Program-made: the position numbers and the translations under genes | Notes under the pieces: generated by a model | What the model saw: only the letters and a program-made list of their open reading frames with translations | What the model was told of the DNA's origin: nothing | The model's database searches: none | In this document: positions 38,407 to 49,785 of the stretch, piece by piece | Position numbering within the stretch: the stretch's first letter is position 1 | Layout of the letters: every line of letters starts with the position of its first letter | Assembly (NCBI GenBank): GCA_029339505.1 | Contig: JAQISU010000097.1 | Location: 6,600,001-6,664,000 of the forward strand | Direction: 5' to 3' | Length of the DNA stretch: 64,000 nucleotides | Source of the DNA: Unio delphinus | Lineage: Eukaryota; Mollusca; Bivalvia; Unionida; Unionidae

Positions 38407-38612
38407 ATATTTTCAAAATTCAGTCTGTATATATAAATATCTTTTTTAAAAATTCAGTCTGTATATATAAATATCTTTTTTAAAAATTCAGTCTGTATAT
38501 ATAAATATCTTTTTTAAAATTAATTCTGTATATATAAATATCTTTTTTAAAATTCAGTCTGTATATATAAATATCTTTTTTAAAATTCAGTCTGTATATA
38601 TAAATATAAATG
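38407..38612. repeat. 33-bp AT-rich iterons, about 6 copies
   Basis: Same unit as 14053-14385, read in the other orientation, with more of the ACTGAAT variant (TTCAGTCTGTATATATAAAT). Fewer copies than in element 1. Confidence 0.85.
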
Positions 38613-38845
38613 CAGACAAAAATAAATAACAACCATGATGAGCGGTTATCAGTCATTTGGCCCCCTTGATATAGGCCACTGTGTCTCTCATAGGGTTCTT
38701 TCTTTGAGTATTTCCATTTTTTTTCTGAGATTTCTTCGATCTCGATTTGACCCTATTTGGCCGGTAATTCATTTTTGAACACCATACGGGGCTACCCAAA
38801 TGTGACGGAGAGCTAATTACATCCATGGATGTTATTTATTTTAGG

Positions 38846-39073
38846 TCATTTATATTTACATTCACCGGAAACATATTCCCCTAAGAGTGAATCTAACTCG
38901 TCAAATAACGGGTTAGAATCACAAGAGGGTATGTTTACGTGAAATGACCTAGAGGTTACATATATACGACAACACATCTTTGGAACTCCTTGGTTGCCTT
39001 CACATCCAAGTAAGCCCAAAGGAAACCCGAAACATACATCTCCGGAAGGGAGGCCTAACGTGGCAAACGCCAT
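38846..39073 (-). CDS. Unrecognised 75-aa frame, element 2 only
   Basis: An open frame in the part of element 2 that element 1 lacks. It starts MAFATLGLPSGDVCFGF, has five Cys and an acidic end. No family recognised and no second copy to test it, so it may be chance. Confidence 0.2.
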   Translation of the reverse strand: MAFATLGLPSGDVCFGFPLGLLGCEGNQGVPKMCCRIYVTSRSFHVNIPSCDSNPLFDELDSLLGEYVSGECKYK

Positions 39074-39349
39074 CTTAGACCGCCCAGAAGATATGCTTGG
39101 GGTGACGTCACAACATATACTTAATTAAGGACAGCACAAATACCGTATATATCTCCACTCGAGTGTTGTGGCAAATTGTAGGTATACATATACTTAATTA
39201 ACTTAATTAAAGACAGCACAAATACCGTATATATCTCCACTCAGATTGTAGGTATACATATACTTAATTAACTTAATTAAGGATGGATTATAATTCAATG
39301 ATGATGTAATGATGATGGGACGGCACAGACATCACAAACATGAAACGAC

Positions 39350-39494
39350 GGGGCTGATTTTCAAAGGCCAATCCGACCAATCAAAGCAACCCATGAAATT
39401 AAACCCGGTTGCATGATTGAGAAAAGTCAACCACGCACACGTGTCAATGGCGTGGGTTATTTTTTGACTGGTCGGATTGGCCTTTGAAAGCCCC
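39350..39494. repeat. Large hairpin, element 2
   Basis: Arms 39350-39379 (with CAAAGGCCAATCCGACCA) and 39469-39494 (TGGTCGGATTGGCCTTTG) pair around a 90-bp loop. Sits between the 210-bp repeats and the iterons, as the element 1 hairpin does, but with different arm sequence. Confidence 0.65.
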
Positions 39495-39559
39495 AGCTTT
39501 AAACCTTTCATTTAGTATATAAGGTGACTAATACAGCAGCGTCAATCCACAGAGTGTGT

Positions 39560-40190
39560 TATTTTATTTTCTTGAATTACTTGTTAATGGTACTTCACAG
39601 TATTTAAATGAGACAGAATATTTGCATAAAGCACTAAAAAAAGAATATAATCGTTTGAAAACATTTTATATTTGATTTCTTTTCTAATTAATTATAGCCC
39701 AAGCCGCTGAATCCCAATTTAAGGGGAAATACCCCGACACCATCTAAGAGAGAGAGTATATAAGGCGACTTAATACAGCAATTCACAGGGTGTGTTATTT
39801 TATTTTCTTGAATTACTTATTAATGGTGTTTCACGGTACTTAAATGAGACTGAATATTTGCATTAAACACTAGAAAAAAGAATATAATTGTTTGAAAACA
39901 TTTCTTTTCTTACAAAACAATGCCCAGCCGCTGAATCGCAATAACCCATAAAACAAGTTAACACAATCTAAGGGAGAAAGTATAAAGGTAACTTAATACA
40001 GCAATCCACAGGGTGTTATTTTATTTTCTTAAATTACTTATTAATGGTGTTTCACGGTATTTAAATGAGACAGAATATTTGACTTAAACACTAAAAAAAA
40101 AGAAAATATTTCTTTTCTTATAAAACAATACCCAGCCGCTGAATCACAATCTAAGGGAGATAACTCCCTTGGTTATATCCATTGGTTATA
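39560..40190 (-). repeat. 210-220-bp direct repeat, 3 copies
   Basis: Three copies of the unit found twice in element 1, marked by CAGCCGCTGAATC near 39705, 39925 and 40133 and by ATTTAAATGAGACAGAATAT. Copy number thus differs between the elements. Confidence 0.8.
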
Positions 40191-40191
40191 T

Positions 40192-40500
40192 TTAAGAGTT
40201 GTCTCCCTTGGTGTTATAGACATACGAAAATCGAATTTTTTGTCCTGTCTCTTTTGAAATGGCCTGTAGATTTGGTAAAGAATTATTCTGAGAATCGGAA
40301 TCAATATGATCAATAACATAACCATCCTTGATCAATCCATTAAACACCTCGAAGACGAATCTGTGACAGAGATATTTTTTCTTCCCAGCACTAAACATCA
40401 AATACCACAAATCCAACTGGATTCTTCAATCTGCGGGTTCTGATAATACCATTACGGGATGCTTCATAATTAACAAGCAGGGGTGAGGTCTGAATTCTTG
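40192..40500 (-). pseudogene. Homing-type HNH endonuclease, frameshifted
   Basis: The C-terminal part is a clear HNH domain of the phage/homing type: LCHRFVFEVFNG, then VIDHIDSDSQNNSLPNLQAI. Upstream in another frame is NYEASRNGIIRTRRL, resembling the NUMOD4 module that often precedes such domains. One frameshift between them (near 40420) breaks the gene. Element 1 has the surrounding bases (ATGAACCAAG then GAGTTATCTCCCT) without the gene, so this is an insertion in element 2 or a clean loss in element 1. Confidence 0.7.
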
Positions 40501-40519
40501 GTTCATTTGTATAATAACA

Positions 40520-40861
40520 CTATTTTTCTAATTCATTGTTTGGTTTAATTATAAGTCTCTGTATATAATCTTGAGGAGTCTTTATGATTTTGTCATCGTT
40601 GGTGTCAATGACAGTATTTTTTATTCTTTTATCATAATAGCGTTTTAGTTCCCTGTATCGTTTGCCGCCACACCTAAGACATAATTGCGACTTCCCCCTG
40701 ACCCCAACCCCACATCGAATACAGGGTAACGGACCAAGGCTTCCACGACGAAACCTTTGCATATGATACCAACAGAATTCATTTCTGCATGATTTGTTAC
40801 ACGGTGTCACTGATCCAATCATAAGCCATTTGCAATGATTCATTATACTTAAATCTTTCAT
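40520..40861 (-). CDS. Cys-rich zinc finger protein, element 2
   Basis: 113 aa. The Cys/His-rich first 80 residues agree with element 1 apart from two substitutions. The C-terminal 35 residues differ in sequence and length. Divergent from the replicase with the same 24-bp start-to-start gap. Confidence 0.65.
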   Translation of the reverse strand: MKDLSIMNHCKWLMIGSVTPCNKSCRNEFCWYHMQRFRRGSLGPLPCIRCGVGVRGKSQLCLRCGGKRYRELKRYYDKRIKNTVIDTNDDKIIKTPQDYIQRLIIKPNNELEK

Positions 40862-40885
40862 TTAAATGCTTGTTTTAATTATAGT

Positions 40886-43800
40886 ATGGAGGAGTTCGAG
40901 AGATTATCGAAAATTAAGCCCTGGAAAAGTGTTCAATTCAATCTTGATAGAGTTTCTGATACACCAAAGAATAAAATTCTTGATAGAACCTTGATTAGTA
41001 AAATCAGAGACTGTTTTAATGAATTCAAGCGTGATGGGGCAGCTCATTGTTGGTCAACATTTCGAATTGATGGTGTTGTTGACGCTACCATGAATGATGA
41101 AAAAGCAGCAGTGATAATCTCAAATGTTGGGGAAGAAAGAAATTTTTTTCGAATAAAATTCCTTATCCGTGATAATGGAAAATGGATCATTAGGGACAAA
41201 TACGAGCCTATTCTTAAGGACAAAAAAACTGTCACTGTGACTCAGGATTCAAAACCAGGAATTTTGACTGGACTTGATAAACCCTACTACGAAAAATCTT
41301 ATCCTGTCACAGTAGTTGTTTACGGGATATATCCGCTCAATGACAAACCTGATATTGCAAAACTAGCACCCATGAAATATTCGACAGGGCTCAATTGTGT
41401 AGCAACACGAATAATAGAACACTTCACAAATGCGTCCCGGGGAAATAAACTAACTGATCTAAGACGAAAAAAAATAACCGAGTGGGAGTTCACGGTAAAA
41501 GAGCATGGGGCAACAATTCAGGATATAACTAAATTAGAAAAATCATTAAGATTTCCAATATCGGTAAGGACAATCACCGGAGAAGTATTATACGAATCGA
41601 AATATAAATCACAGGGAGCTCCCATTGAAATTATTGATCATAACGCACACGCGTGGTCATCTGCAGTAACAATATTCCCACGGGATAGAACCGTAAAATA
41701 TCTATCCCAAACCGAAGAGTTTTTTCAGAGCAGAAATTATTTGATGCTATTTACCATTTGAGTAAAAACGATCCTGTGTCAGTGTGGCTATTTCATAGTA
41801 CTTCAGACGAAGAATGTAGATTTGATCAGTTTGTAAGGCCCAACGGAGAATTATACCGTACTGAAGAGCTGCATAATCAAATGAAACAACTAGCTAGTGA
41901 GTTTTCTCTGGAGGAAGACAACGATCAATTATTAGCAAACTGTTTTACAGTACCATCCATTGCAGCACATTTTGCTAGAAAGAAAAACGCGTGGAAACCA
42001 ACCCGAAGTGAGTTCTTATCAGATGTCAAATTGTCCTGTCTTGAATACAGCCATGGAGGATTATGGAACACAAAATACACCGCTGATACCGTTATTTCAG
42101 TTGATATGATTGCGTGTTATCCAGGAAGTTTTCTTGGGTATGGAGAGTGTGAAAAATATTTCAAACGATTTGGACACCCTACACACGAAATGACCCGTGT
42201 TGCTATTAATGGACCACTGCCACATTTCGATTTAACCGGATTCGCTTGTGTAGTATCATTTGAAATGGCTGAAGGACTTCATCCGTGTAGTTATCTTTGG
42301 ATTGGTAAACACATGTCTGAAAAACACTGGATGCCAATAGTGTTATTACGATATATGCTTGATTGTAAGATGTTAAAATCATTAATTGTCAGTGAAGCAA
42401 TTATATCCTATCGAGCACAGAAATCAGTCTGGTTACCACAACCTGATCTAGAAAAAATAATTAGCGAAGAGCGAAAACTGTTTCCAAATTTCAGTGAACA
42501 ACAAATCATGGATTGGTCCAAACAGTTATTTGAAATCAGAAACAATGAAGCAAAAGACCTTGGACGAAGAATAATCGGTAAATTTACCCAAGGTGGCAAA
42601 GATGATAATACGAGATATTCTTCACGATTGATTATAGACAATGCTGAATACGATTTTGTAATCACGGATTTAACGAATAGGGGCCTATATGTCAATCGTA
42701 AGGACGCATTTATGTCCGATGGAACCAAATTGGGTACAATTGTTACTTACACTGATGGATACAATCCGCAGTACACACATTTGAGAGCTTCTATGCTTGG
42801 TTATGCTTCTATTAATATATTTTCAATGATCAATAGATTTCCTACCACCGCAGTTAGAGTTGCTACTGACTCATTTTACATAAATAGCAAAATGGCTGAT
42901 TTTAAGGCTACTGGCAACGAGAATTGGGGGTCATGGAGAATTAAGAAGGAAATGCTTCATGATTATATTCCATCAGCAGATGTTACCATTGAAAATAATT
43001 ACTTAGAAAGCAATCAGTGTTCAGAATTTTCTAGTGCACCACTGATTTCTGATCCAATCTGTAGATATAAAACAGTTTATTTAAACGGATGTGGGGGGTC
43101 AGGAAAAACAACCCGGGCAATTGAGTTATTTCGTGTTTCCAATCCAAACATGATTGTACTAACACCGACTCACAGACTTGCAAGAGAAATGATACAGAGA
43201 GGGGTAAATGCCTGCACTTATCATAGTTTCTTTAGATGGAAGGGAGATAAATGGACTCCTGAGCGCATGGGAGAGAAATTTATTCCTGAAATTATCATTT
43301 GGGATGAAATAGACACAGTGTCCGAAGATGTCTTAAAAATATTTCTTGAGTGGTTGTTATTGAAGAATACAAAAGTCGTCATGTGCGGTGATCACGGGCA
43401 ACCACCACCATTTGTCGGTGCATCTCCCCATGAATGGCTAAAGGGTTTTGTAGACTATTATGAAGAAATTGATACCGATCATAGATCACTTGATAATGAA
43501 TTAAAAGAATTTAAGAAACTAATTAGATTACAACCGGATAAAATCCAGTGTGAAATAGCCCGTGAAATAATTTCGGAAACTCCCATGAATGAGTTTTGGG
43601 AAGCGTGGAGACCAAATGATTTAATCATTGCAAGTAGAAAAATAGTCAGGGACACACTTCAGATGAAGTCATTTGAATTGCATAAACAAAAATTTGCAAC
43701 ACTTCCAGTGCCCCTCTGTTATAGGCCATCGGATACACGAAAACAGAACATCGAAGTTGATATTCCAGGCCTGACAGAGTCAGGGCGTGAAAAGAAGATT

Positions 43801-44359
43801 CTCGTATTAAATGATATTGTGCTGGTTGATATCAATGTCGTTGAAGATGCATTGCGTGCTAATAAATCCCCATGGACGCTAGGTTATGCAGCAACAATAC
43901 ACTCTTCACAGGGATTGACTATATCGGATACAATTGTTTGGATGGTAGATAATCGCATAGAATGGTCGAATTTAGTCTATCTCGCAGTGTCTAGAGTACG
44001 AAAAATAAATCAACTTCGAAGAATTGTCCTGACAGAGTCAGGCGATGATGAAATCATTGGTGGCGATGATGAAATCATTGGCGATGATAATGATATTATT
44101 GATAAAAAAACTCTCCGGTTACAAACAACAAGACAAAAAAAAACAACGAGAATTTGATATTGATGCTGAATTAATAATCACTTTGAAGCAACAACAAAAT
44201 AATCACTGCGCAAGTTGCAATTGTATAATGCGTTGGCAGTATTCGGATAAGGATCCTCGCCAATTCACCGTTGACAGAAAAAATAACAATCTCGGTCATG
44301 TCAGAAATAATGTCATGTTGACTTGTCTTGAGTGCAATAGACGCAAGGGTGCTAGTTAA
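40886..44359 (+). pseudogene. Replicase: polymerase-like + SF1 helicase + HNH, frameshifted
   Basis: Counterpart of the 1101-aa replicase plus HNH domain. Two frameshifts. The first is in a T run at 41720-41725 (six T against seven in element 1), next to a 12-bp deletion, and splits the N-terminal third (to 41761) from the rest. The second is an extra A near 44105 (seven against six), which throws the acidic linker out of frame with the HNH domain. At the A run where element 1 is broken, this copy is in frame. The two copies together indicate that polymerase-like, helicase and HNH parts formed one reading frame. The polymerase-like and helicase motifs are all present. A 15-bp CCTGACAGAGTCAGG insert at 44028-44042 copies 43769-43783. 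Confidence 0.82.
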
Positions 44360-45306
44360 GCCCATGCGGTGGTAATTGAGTATCCTCAGGTATCACTTGT
44401 AATTGTTGTCTAGTAAAACCCCGTTGAGGGGCAGTTGAATCCAGTTTATAGATTGGAGGTCTACCCGTAGATCGTGTTATACTAGATATCTTGTGTGCAG
44501 TAACACTCCAAATAGGATCAGTAGCCCTTTTTGTGCCACCCTCAAGCTCTCCTGGTTCGTATAAGTACCTCACAATGACATTACTACCAAGAATTGGTTG
44601 GGAAACGCTAAAATCTTTTTGAATTTCCATTTCAGGTATTGACTTCTTTTTAATCGCATTGATAGGTTTCATGTTGATGGTTCTAGTAATCTCGTTATTC
44701 AGTGCAGTAATCACAGCTGGTAACCTTTTAACCCATTCACGGGATCTTTTTTCTTGGATGAATTCTTTTGCGTATTGATATCCAAATAACCGCTCAGCAA
44801 GGGTTTTATTAAACCGTTCTACAATTGTCTGATCACGATGTAGCGCAGTATGTCCTCGTCTGATAGTGACTTTATGATTTTTCATTATTGATAACACTGC
44901 ACCCTGAAATTCCTTGCCAGGATCAATTTGTAATAGATTTGGCCAGTGCAGAGGACTCCTTCGATAAATCCTTTCAAATGCAGAAGCCACTTCAGTGGCT
45001 GATTTTGTTTATAACGGTTCTGCTTCTTTGTATCGACTTGCAATATCAACTACGGTTAATGCGTATTTGTAACCACGATCATGTGGCAGAAATAATAGAT
45101 CAGCCTGATGAACTTCATTAGGAACTGTCACATCAAAATGCGAGAATTGAATTTGTTTAGGCGGTGGTAGATAAATTTGCCATAGTGCCTGTTTGGATAA
45201 CCAATGAGCCGCAGTGGTTTTTTTTCACTTTTGCGGCGCTAGCGAGTTTATGGATTGCTGATTTACCCCTCCAGTATCCTCTTGGGGAATAATAAATAGA
45301 TTCCAT
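44352..45306 (-). pseudogene. DDE integrase, element 2, interrupted
   Basis: From ATG 45306 the frame shifts at a run of eight T (45218-45225; seven in element 1) and meets a TAA at 45009-45011 (minus strand), shortly before the second catalytic Asp. The codon that is a stop in element 1 is sense here. The rest of the core, with the second Asp and the Glu, and the C-terminal domain are open and nearly identical to element 1. Stop codon overlaps the HNH end as in element 1. Confidence 0.88.
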
Positions 45307-45313
45307 GTTGTTA

Positions 45314-45673
45314 TTAATTACCAGCACCTAACATCAATTTACTTTTCATTGCCGATTTTATCAAAAAGGAAGCCAATTTTTCTTTGAAAGATTTATCAGA
45401 AATAGCATTTAACGCATGAATTAATTTCACATCTGCTAGATGCCTGTGCTGCAGATTACTGCTTTTATAAGATACATCATGAAGGTGACAGGCCTTATCA
45501 ATAGCGTTTATTGGTTCCTCACCGGGTCGGGGCTGATTTTGATCATTGAGTCTGATATCAAGTCTTGTTCCCGGTCCACAGTAGCTATATCCTGGAAGGT
45601 GCTTTTCTCCAGGGTATTTTGCCCATGGGGTTCCAGGGAGTTTAGTTAGCTTGGCTGCGATATCACCTCCTCG
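45314..45673 (-). CDS. Phospholipase A2 domain, element 2
   Basis: 119 residues in the -1 frame relative to the zinc ribbon. Same calcium-loop (CGPGT) and HD...Y catalytic motifs. Six additional residues near the C-terminus (FLIKSAM region), so the frame has been kept through an indel, which argues for selection on it. Confidence 0.82.
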   Translation of the reverse strand, partial: RGGDIAAKLTKLPGTPWAKYPGEKHLPGYSYCGPGTRLDIRLNDQNQPRPGEEPINAIDKACHLHDVSYKSSNLQHRHLADVKLIHALNAISDKSFKEKLASFLIKSAMKSKLMLGAGN

Positions 45674-45843
45674 TTTTTTTTTAAAGGTTCCTTGAGTTCC
45701 TTGGGTTTAGAAACAAATCTAAATTTCTTTGTACTACATTGTACGCATTTACCAGAAAGCGCTGATCGGTTATTTTTAGTTGTAATCGTCGTCAAGTCAT
45801 CTGTGCCAGTACGTTTTTTACACTTCACACAATATAGATCCAT
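45646..45843 (-). CDS. Zinc ribbon, element 2
   Basis: 65 aa, with both CxxC pairs and a three-residue insertion (KEL type) before the slippery A run. Ends at the same place as in element 1. Confidence 0.75.
   Translation of the reverse strand: MDLYCVKCKKRTGTDDLTTITTKNNRSALSGKCVQCSTKKFRFVSKPKELKEPLKKNEEVISQPS
45673..45679 (-). promoter_or_regulatory. Candidate -1 frameshift site, element 2
   Basis: The same nine-A run followed by C, giving A AAA AAC in the same phase. It is unchanged, while several other homopolymers in these elements have gained or lost a base. Confidence 0.55.
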
Positions 45844-45860
45844 AATTTATATATAACGGC

Positions 45861-46526
45861 ATGAATATAATTGATTATTCAGCTACCCGACGACGGGAAC
45901 CTATTAAACATCATGAAATGTTGCCGAATTCAATTAGAATGATTATAATCGGACCATCTGGAAGCGGAAAGACACAACTGCTACTTAATTTGATAACGAG
46001 ATGGATGAAATGGAACAAATTGTATTTAATAGCCCCGAGTGTAGACGATCAGCGATGCTATGAAGTGCTAAAGGATTTTAACGAGAAAGCAAAAGAATTT
46101 CAAATCGATGAAGATTTTATTGAGTTTATTACTGATATAGAGGAAGCCCCGAGCATTGATGCTATTGATGGAAGTATTAACAATTTAGTGGTATACGATG
46201 ATATCATGTTAGATAATCAAAAAAATCCTGCTAGAATATTTTCCCGAGGCAGGCATAAAAACACTGATGTGATATATGTCACTCAACGATACACTCAGAT
46301 ACCAAAAGTGATCAGAGATAACTGCAATGTGTTGTGTGTATTTAACGGCGTTGATACTCATACGCTACGAAATATTCATCAGACCTGGTGCAGCGGTGAT
46401 ATGAATCATAATCAATTTAGAAATTTCTTTAGTCACGCTCAGTCAAAACCACACGGATTTGTGACAATAAATTTAGCAGACCCTAGGACACGATATCGTA
46501 TCGGACTTGATCAAATATTCGGTTAA
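45861..46526 (+). CDS. Packaging ATPase, element 2
   Basis: 221 aa, intact, about 97% identical by eye to element 1, with unchanged Walker A and B. The C-terminal 16 codons fall in the TIR (46479-46526) and are therefore present again at 30476-30715. Confidence 0.88.
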   Translation: MNIIDYSATRRREPIKHHEMLPNSIRMIIIGPSGSGKTQLLLNLITRWMKWNKLYLIAPSVDDQRCYEVLKDFNEKAKEFQIDEDFIEFITDIEEAPSIDAIDGSINNLVVYDDIMLDNQKNPARIFSRGRHKNTDVIYVTQRYTQIPKVIRDNCNVLCVFNGVDTHTLRNIHQTWCSGDMNHNQFRNFFSHAQSKPHGFVTINLADPRTRYRIGLDQIFG

Positions 46527-46706
46527 CCCATAGCAGCAGAGAGGGTGAGTGACAACGACGTTGCGACATTTTATGATTCATCAACGAAAACGCGAACAAT
46601 CATAAGGGTCGGAGACTTATTTTTTCGCGAGAAGGGTCTATTCGTACCGTTTTAAAGGTATAATAAAAAATAACCAAAAAAAAAGTCTGATTCACCCTCT
46701 CTGCTG

Positions 46707-46708
<2 letters not shown>
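46479..46708 (-). repeat. Element 2 right TIR (230 bp)
   Basis: Inverse of 30476-30715. The 17-mer is at 46692-46708 and inverted at 46532-46548. The 17-mer, a CTTCTCGCGAAA block and an ACGACGTTGCGACAT block are shared with element 1; the remainder differs. Confidence 0.95.

Positions 46709-46780
<72 letters not shown>
46709..46780. repeat. (TA)n microsatellite at element 2 edge
   Basis: A TA run begins at the last base of the element. The insertion target was TA-rich, and the run may have expanded afterward. Confidence 0.9.
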
Positions 46781-46785
<5 letters not shown>

Positions 46786-48980
46786 GAATAGTAATATATT
46801 GTATTACCTTCATAGTCATGTAATATTATAAGGAAAATATCAAATTTCTTTCCTATAATAAGAATATTACTCATACTAATACCGCTATTACGAATCTAAA
46901 CAATGGTAACCTAACAATGAAATTGTTGAGTAGCAAAAACCTCAACAACGTATTTCATTTCAAAAGCTATTTATGTATCCAGATCTTGCATCTAAACATA
47001 TTTTCAAATACAGGTACACCTAATGGTTAGACACCGTGATTTACTTACATTTAAAAATGACAAAATAAACACAGACATAAGTTAACCATTTTCATATGAA
47101 ACGTGCAATATATTGCTTATTATTCAAACACTTGTTACAAATAGAAATCAAACATTTACCATACTTATGTCAATTACACAGCTGTATGCTTTAAGGAAGG
47201 ATTGCATACTATTCTATCTAACCCATTATCAATTCGGCCACACCTCGTTCTACCATATTTATAAATGTACAATAATCGTACACCCCTAAGGTAATATCAC
47301 GATTCGTATTTTTCACTCCAATTTTACACATTTACTGTGTGTGTATTATTTCAAATAATATTTGCAATGAATTTGTTGTCCATTTCATTAAAGAACAAAG
47401 ACCATTCATAGAAATACCAGCGTGGTACTTCCTTAGTATCTGATTTATGCTGTGTATATTGTCATTGTTTCTACGTCGACGTTTCGGAAATTGTGCGGAA
47501 ATTTATGAACAGACTGAAGTATAACCAGTATCTGCCCTCAAAAAGTTCCCTTAGGATATTTTGGCCAATGGAAATATTTAACTTATTACTGATTAAATAA
47601 TTTAGTAGAATGTAACCGTAAGATGTGTAGCCATTGTTGTTTCTGCTTAGTCATTGTCATTTGTCTTCATTATTTAGACTGGTCTCTACACTAAAAGGAA
47701 TGCGCTGCTGATCAAAGCTAGCAACCAGTCGTCTTATTAAAAATAACAATGGCGACATTACTTATGTTTGATCTTTGCTTGCAAAGCATCAAGCCATTAA
47801 TAAATCTGAAATTCTCCGTAATGAATATAATCAGCTTAGGATGGTTGCGTGATAGTCAGTTGACCAAAACAATAACATCGAGCAATGCTTTTGGAATGGG
47901 AAAATTTAAACCGTTGTAGAATAAGACACTTTTAGTCTTAAAATTTGTTATGCTTTCTGGACTCACATTCTGATATGTACTTAAATACCAATCAGTCCCA
48001 ATATAACACGAATTAAACATAACACTAACCCAATATAACACGAATTAAATATAACACTAAAGCAATATAACGTTAACTAAAAGAGTCAAACCAGTGTGCA
48101 ATGCCAATTTTTACGTGCTTAGGCTCTAATAAACAGTAACAAAGAAAGAGCGAAAACAATAAGGTTTCTAAAATTTAACAAATACGTTATTTCCCTGTAA
48201 AAGCAATGGAAAAATAAAAAAGAACTTTGGGCTTTAAGAGTCAAATCCAAAAGTAATCCAAGAACAATTCATGAATTAAATTTTAGAAATCCTAGTAATT
48301 AAATGTTCTAACGAATTCAAGTTCAAGTCCAGATGAAAATCCAAGATGGGTGGCGATGACATATGCCGTAACCTATATAGTACTGTTATCTACAGTTATT
48401 TGTAAAACCACAATAAATAAAACTCATGTGTTTGAACTTATAATAAAATTTCCAGAAACATCTTTGTTCAAGAATTATGTATGAGCACTTAGTGAACCAA
48501 ATTAATCTTTTAGAATCCAAATAACTCGAAGAAAAATTGAAATAAAGCTCTAAACCGGTCTCATCAGAAGAAGTCAACTTGATATCAAGTGTGTAAAAGC
48601 CCCAACTGACTGACTGTTCTTTAGCGAAAGGCTATACACTAATCTAAGACAAAGTTTCGGAAATCTCAGAAATGCGAAATTAAGGTTCATGTTTACATGT
48701 TAAAGTCACGTACTCTAGAACATTCTCGATTTCAGTCGATATGAAATCCCACACACAGAACGAATTTAAAAAGGTTGTTTACATTAAATCAAGTAATAAG
48801 GGGAGGAACTAGTTTAAATTGGATACAACAAACCTAATTTTAGTTTTTCGATAAACTGAACTGAATTTTTGGAAAATATCTCCGGTAAATTAAATTATCT
48901 TACAATGTAGTGAAAAGTACAAAATAAAACAAACAATTGCCTTCAATGAAATATAAATTAAATCAGATATACGTAACACA
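46781..48980. other. No gene seen
   Basis: 2.2 kb of AT-rich DNA without supportable coding regions. Short echoes of the 54-bp unit (CAATATAACACGAATTAA) occur near 48000-48075. Confidence 0.4.
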
Positions 48981-49260
48981 ATCAAGACCTAATATAACGT
49001 TAACTAAAAGAGTCTAAACAGTGTATTTGTGTCAATCAAGACCTAATATAACGTTAACTAAAAGAGTCTAAACAGTGTATTTGTGTCAAGCAAGACCCAA
49101 TATAACGTTAACTAAAGTAGTCTAAACAGTGTCTTTGTGTCAAGCAAGACCTAATATAACATTAACTAAAAGAGTCTAAACAGTGTCTTTGTATCAATCA
49201 AGACCCAATATAACGTTAACTAATGTAGTCTAAACAGTGTGCAATGCCAATCAAGACCCA
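48981..49260. repeat. 54-bp minisatellite, about 5 copies
   Basis: The unit begins ATCAAGACCTAATATAACGT and ends in a TTTGTGTCA-like stretch. Confidence 0.85.
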
Positions 49261-49454
49261 GTATAATTTTAGCCAAAGACGTCTAGTGTCATAAGGAAAT
49301 GCAAACAATTTTTAGATTACAATTAGCATCACCTGACTATCAAATCTTAGTATTGGTCACGTGACTTTTAAGGTCCTGGAATCATGGAGACGTAATGTAC
49401 GTGTCAGCAGCTCTTTTCTGTATGGTTAAAGTGATGGACAGATTGTTTAAATCG

Positions 49455-49785
49455 TATATTAATTAAATTTCTTATTGATTGACATTGAAAGTCTTAAAGG
49501 TATGTTTCTTAATTGTTTGGATCCCAATCTAAATTATATTAATTAAATTTCTTATTGATTTACATTTAAATTCTAAAGGAATGTTTCTTAATTGTTTGGA
49601 TCCCAATCTAAATTATATTAATTAAATTTCTTATTGATTTACATTTAAATTCTTAAAGGAATGTTTCTTAATTGTTTGGATCCCAATCTAAATTATATTA
49701 ATTAAATTTCTTATTGATTGACATTTAAATTCTAAAGGTATGTTTCTTAATTGTTTGGATCCCAATCTAAATTATATTAATACAG
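49455..49785. repeat. About 80-bp tandem repeat, 4 copies
   Basis: The unit contains TTAATTAAATTTCTTATTGA and TTAATTGTTTGGATCCCAAT, with small length differences. Confidence 0.85.

Larger units (their letters stand above)
30476..46708 (-). mobile_element. Element 2: Polinton/adintovirus-like provirus
   Basis: A 16,233-bp relative of element 1 in opposite orientation, bounded by ATATA (30471-30475 and 46709-46713). The right duplicate lies in a TA microsatellite, so this target call is weaker than that of element 1. Gene order matches. It carries three things element 1 lacks: a homing-type HNH gene (40192-40500), a third 210-bp repeat, and about 600 bp around a large hairpin. Damage: frameshifts in the replicase, integrase, pX-like gene and variable-centre gene, an integrase stop, and loss of the membrane-protein stop. 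Intact: ATPase, zinc finger, 118-aa protein, minor capsid, major capsid, protease frame, spike, penton-like protein. Confidence 0.9.

Noticed and set aside
6696..46708. The two elements as one inverted segmental duplication
   Set aside because: TIRs differ between elements while arms agree within each, targets differ, and the flanking minisatellite and LINE sequences are not duplicated symmetrically. Two insertions explain it better.
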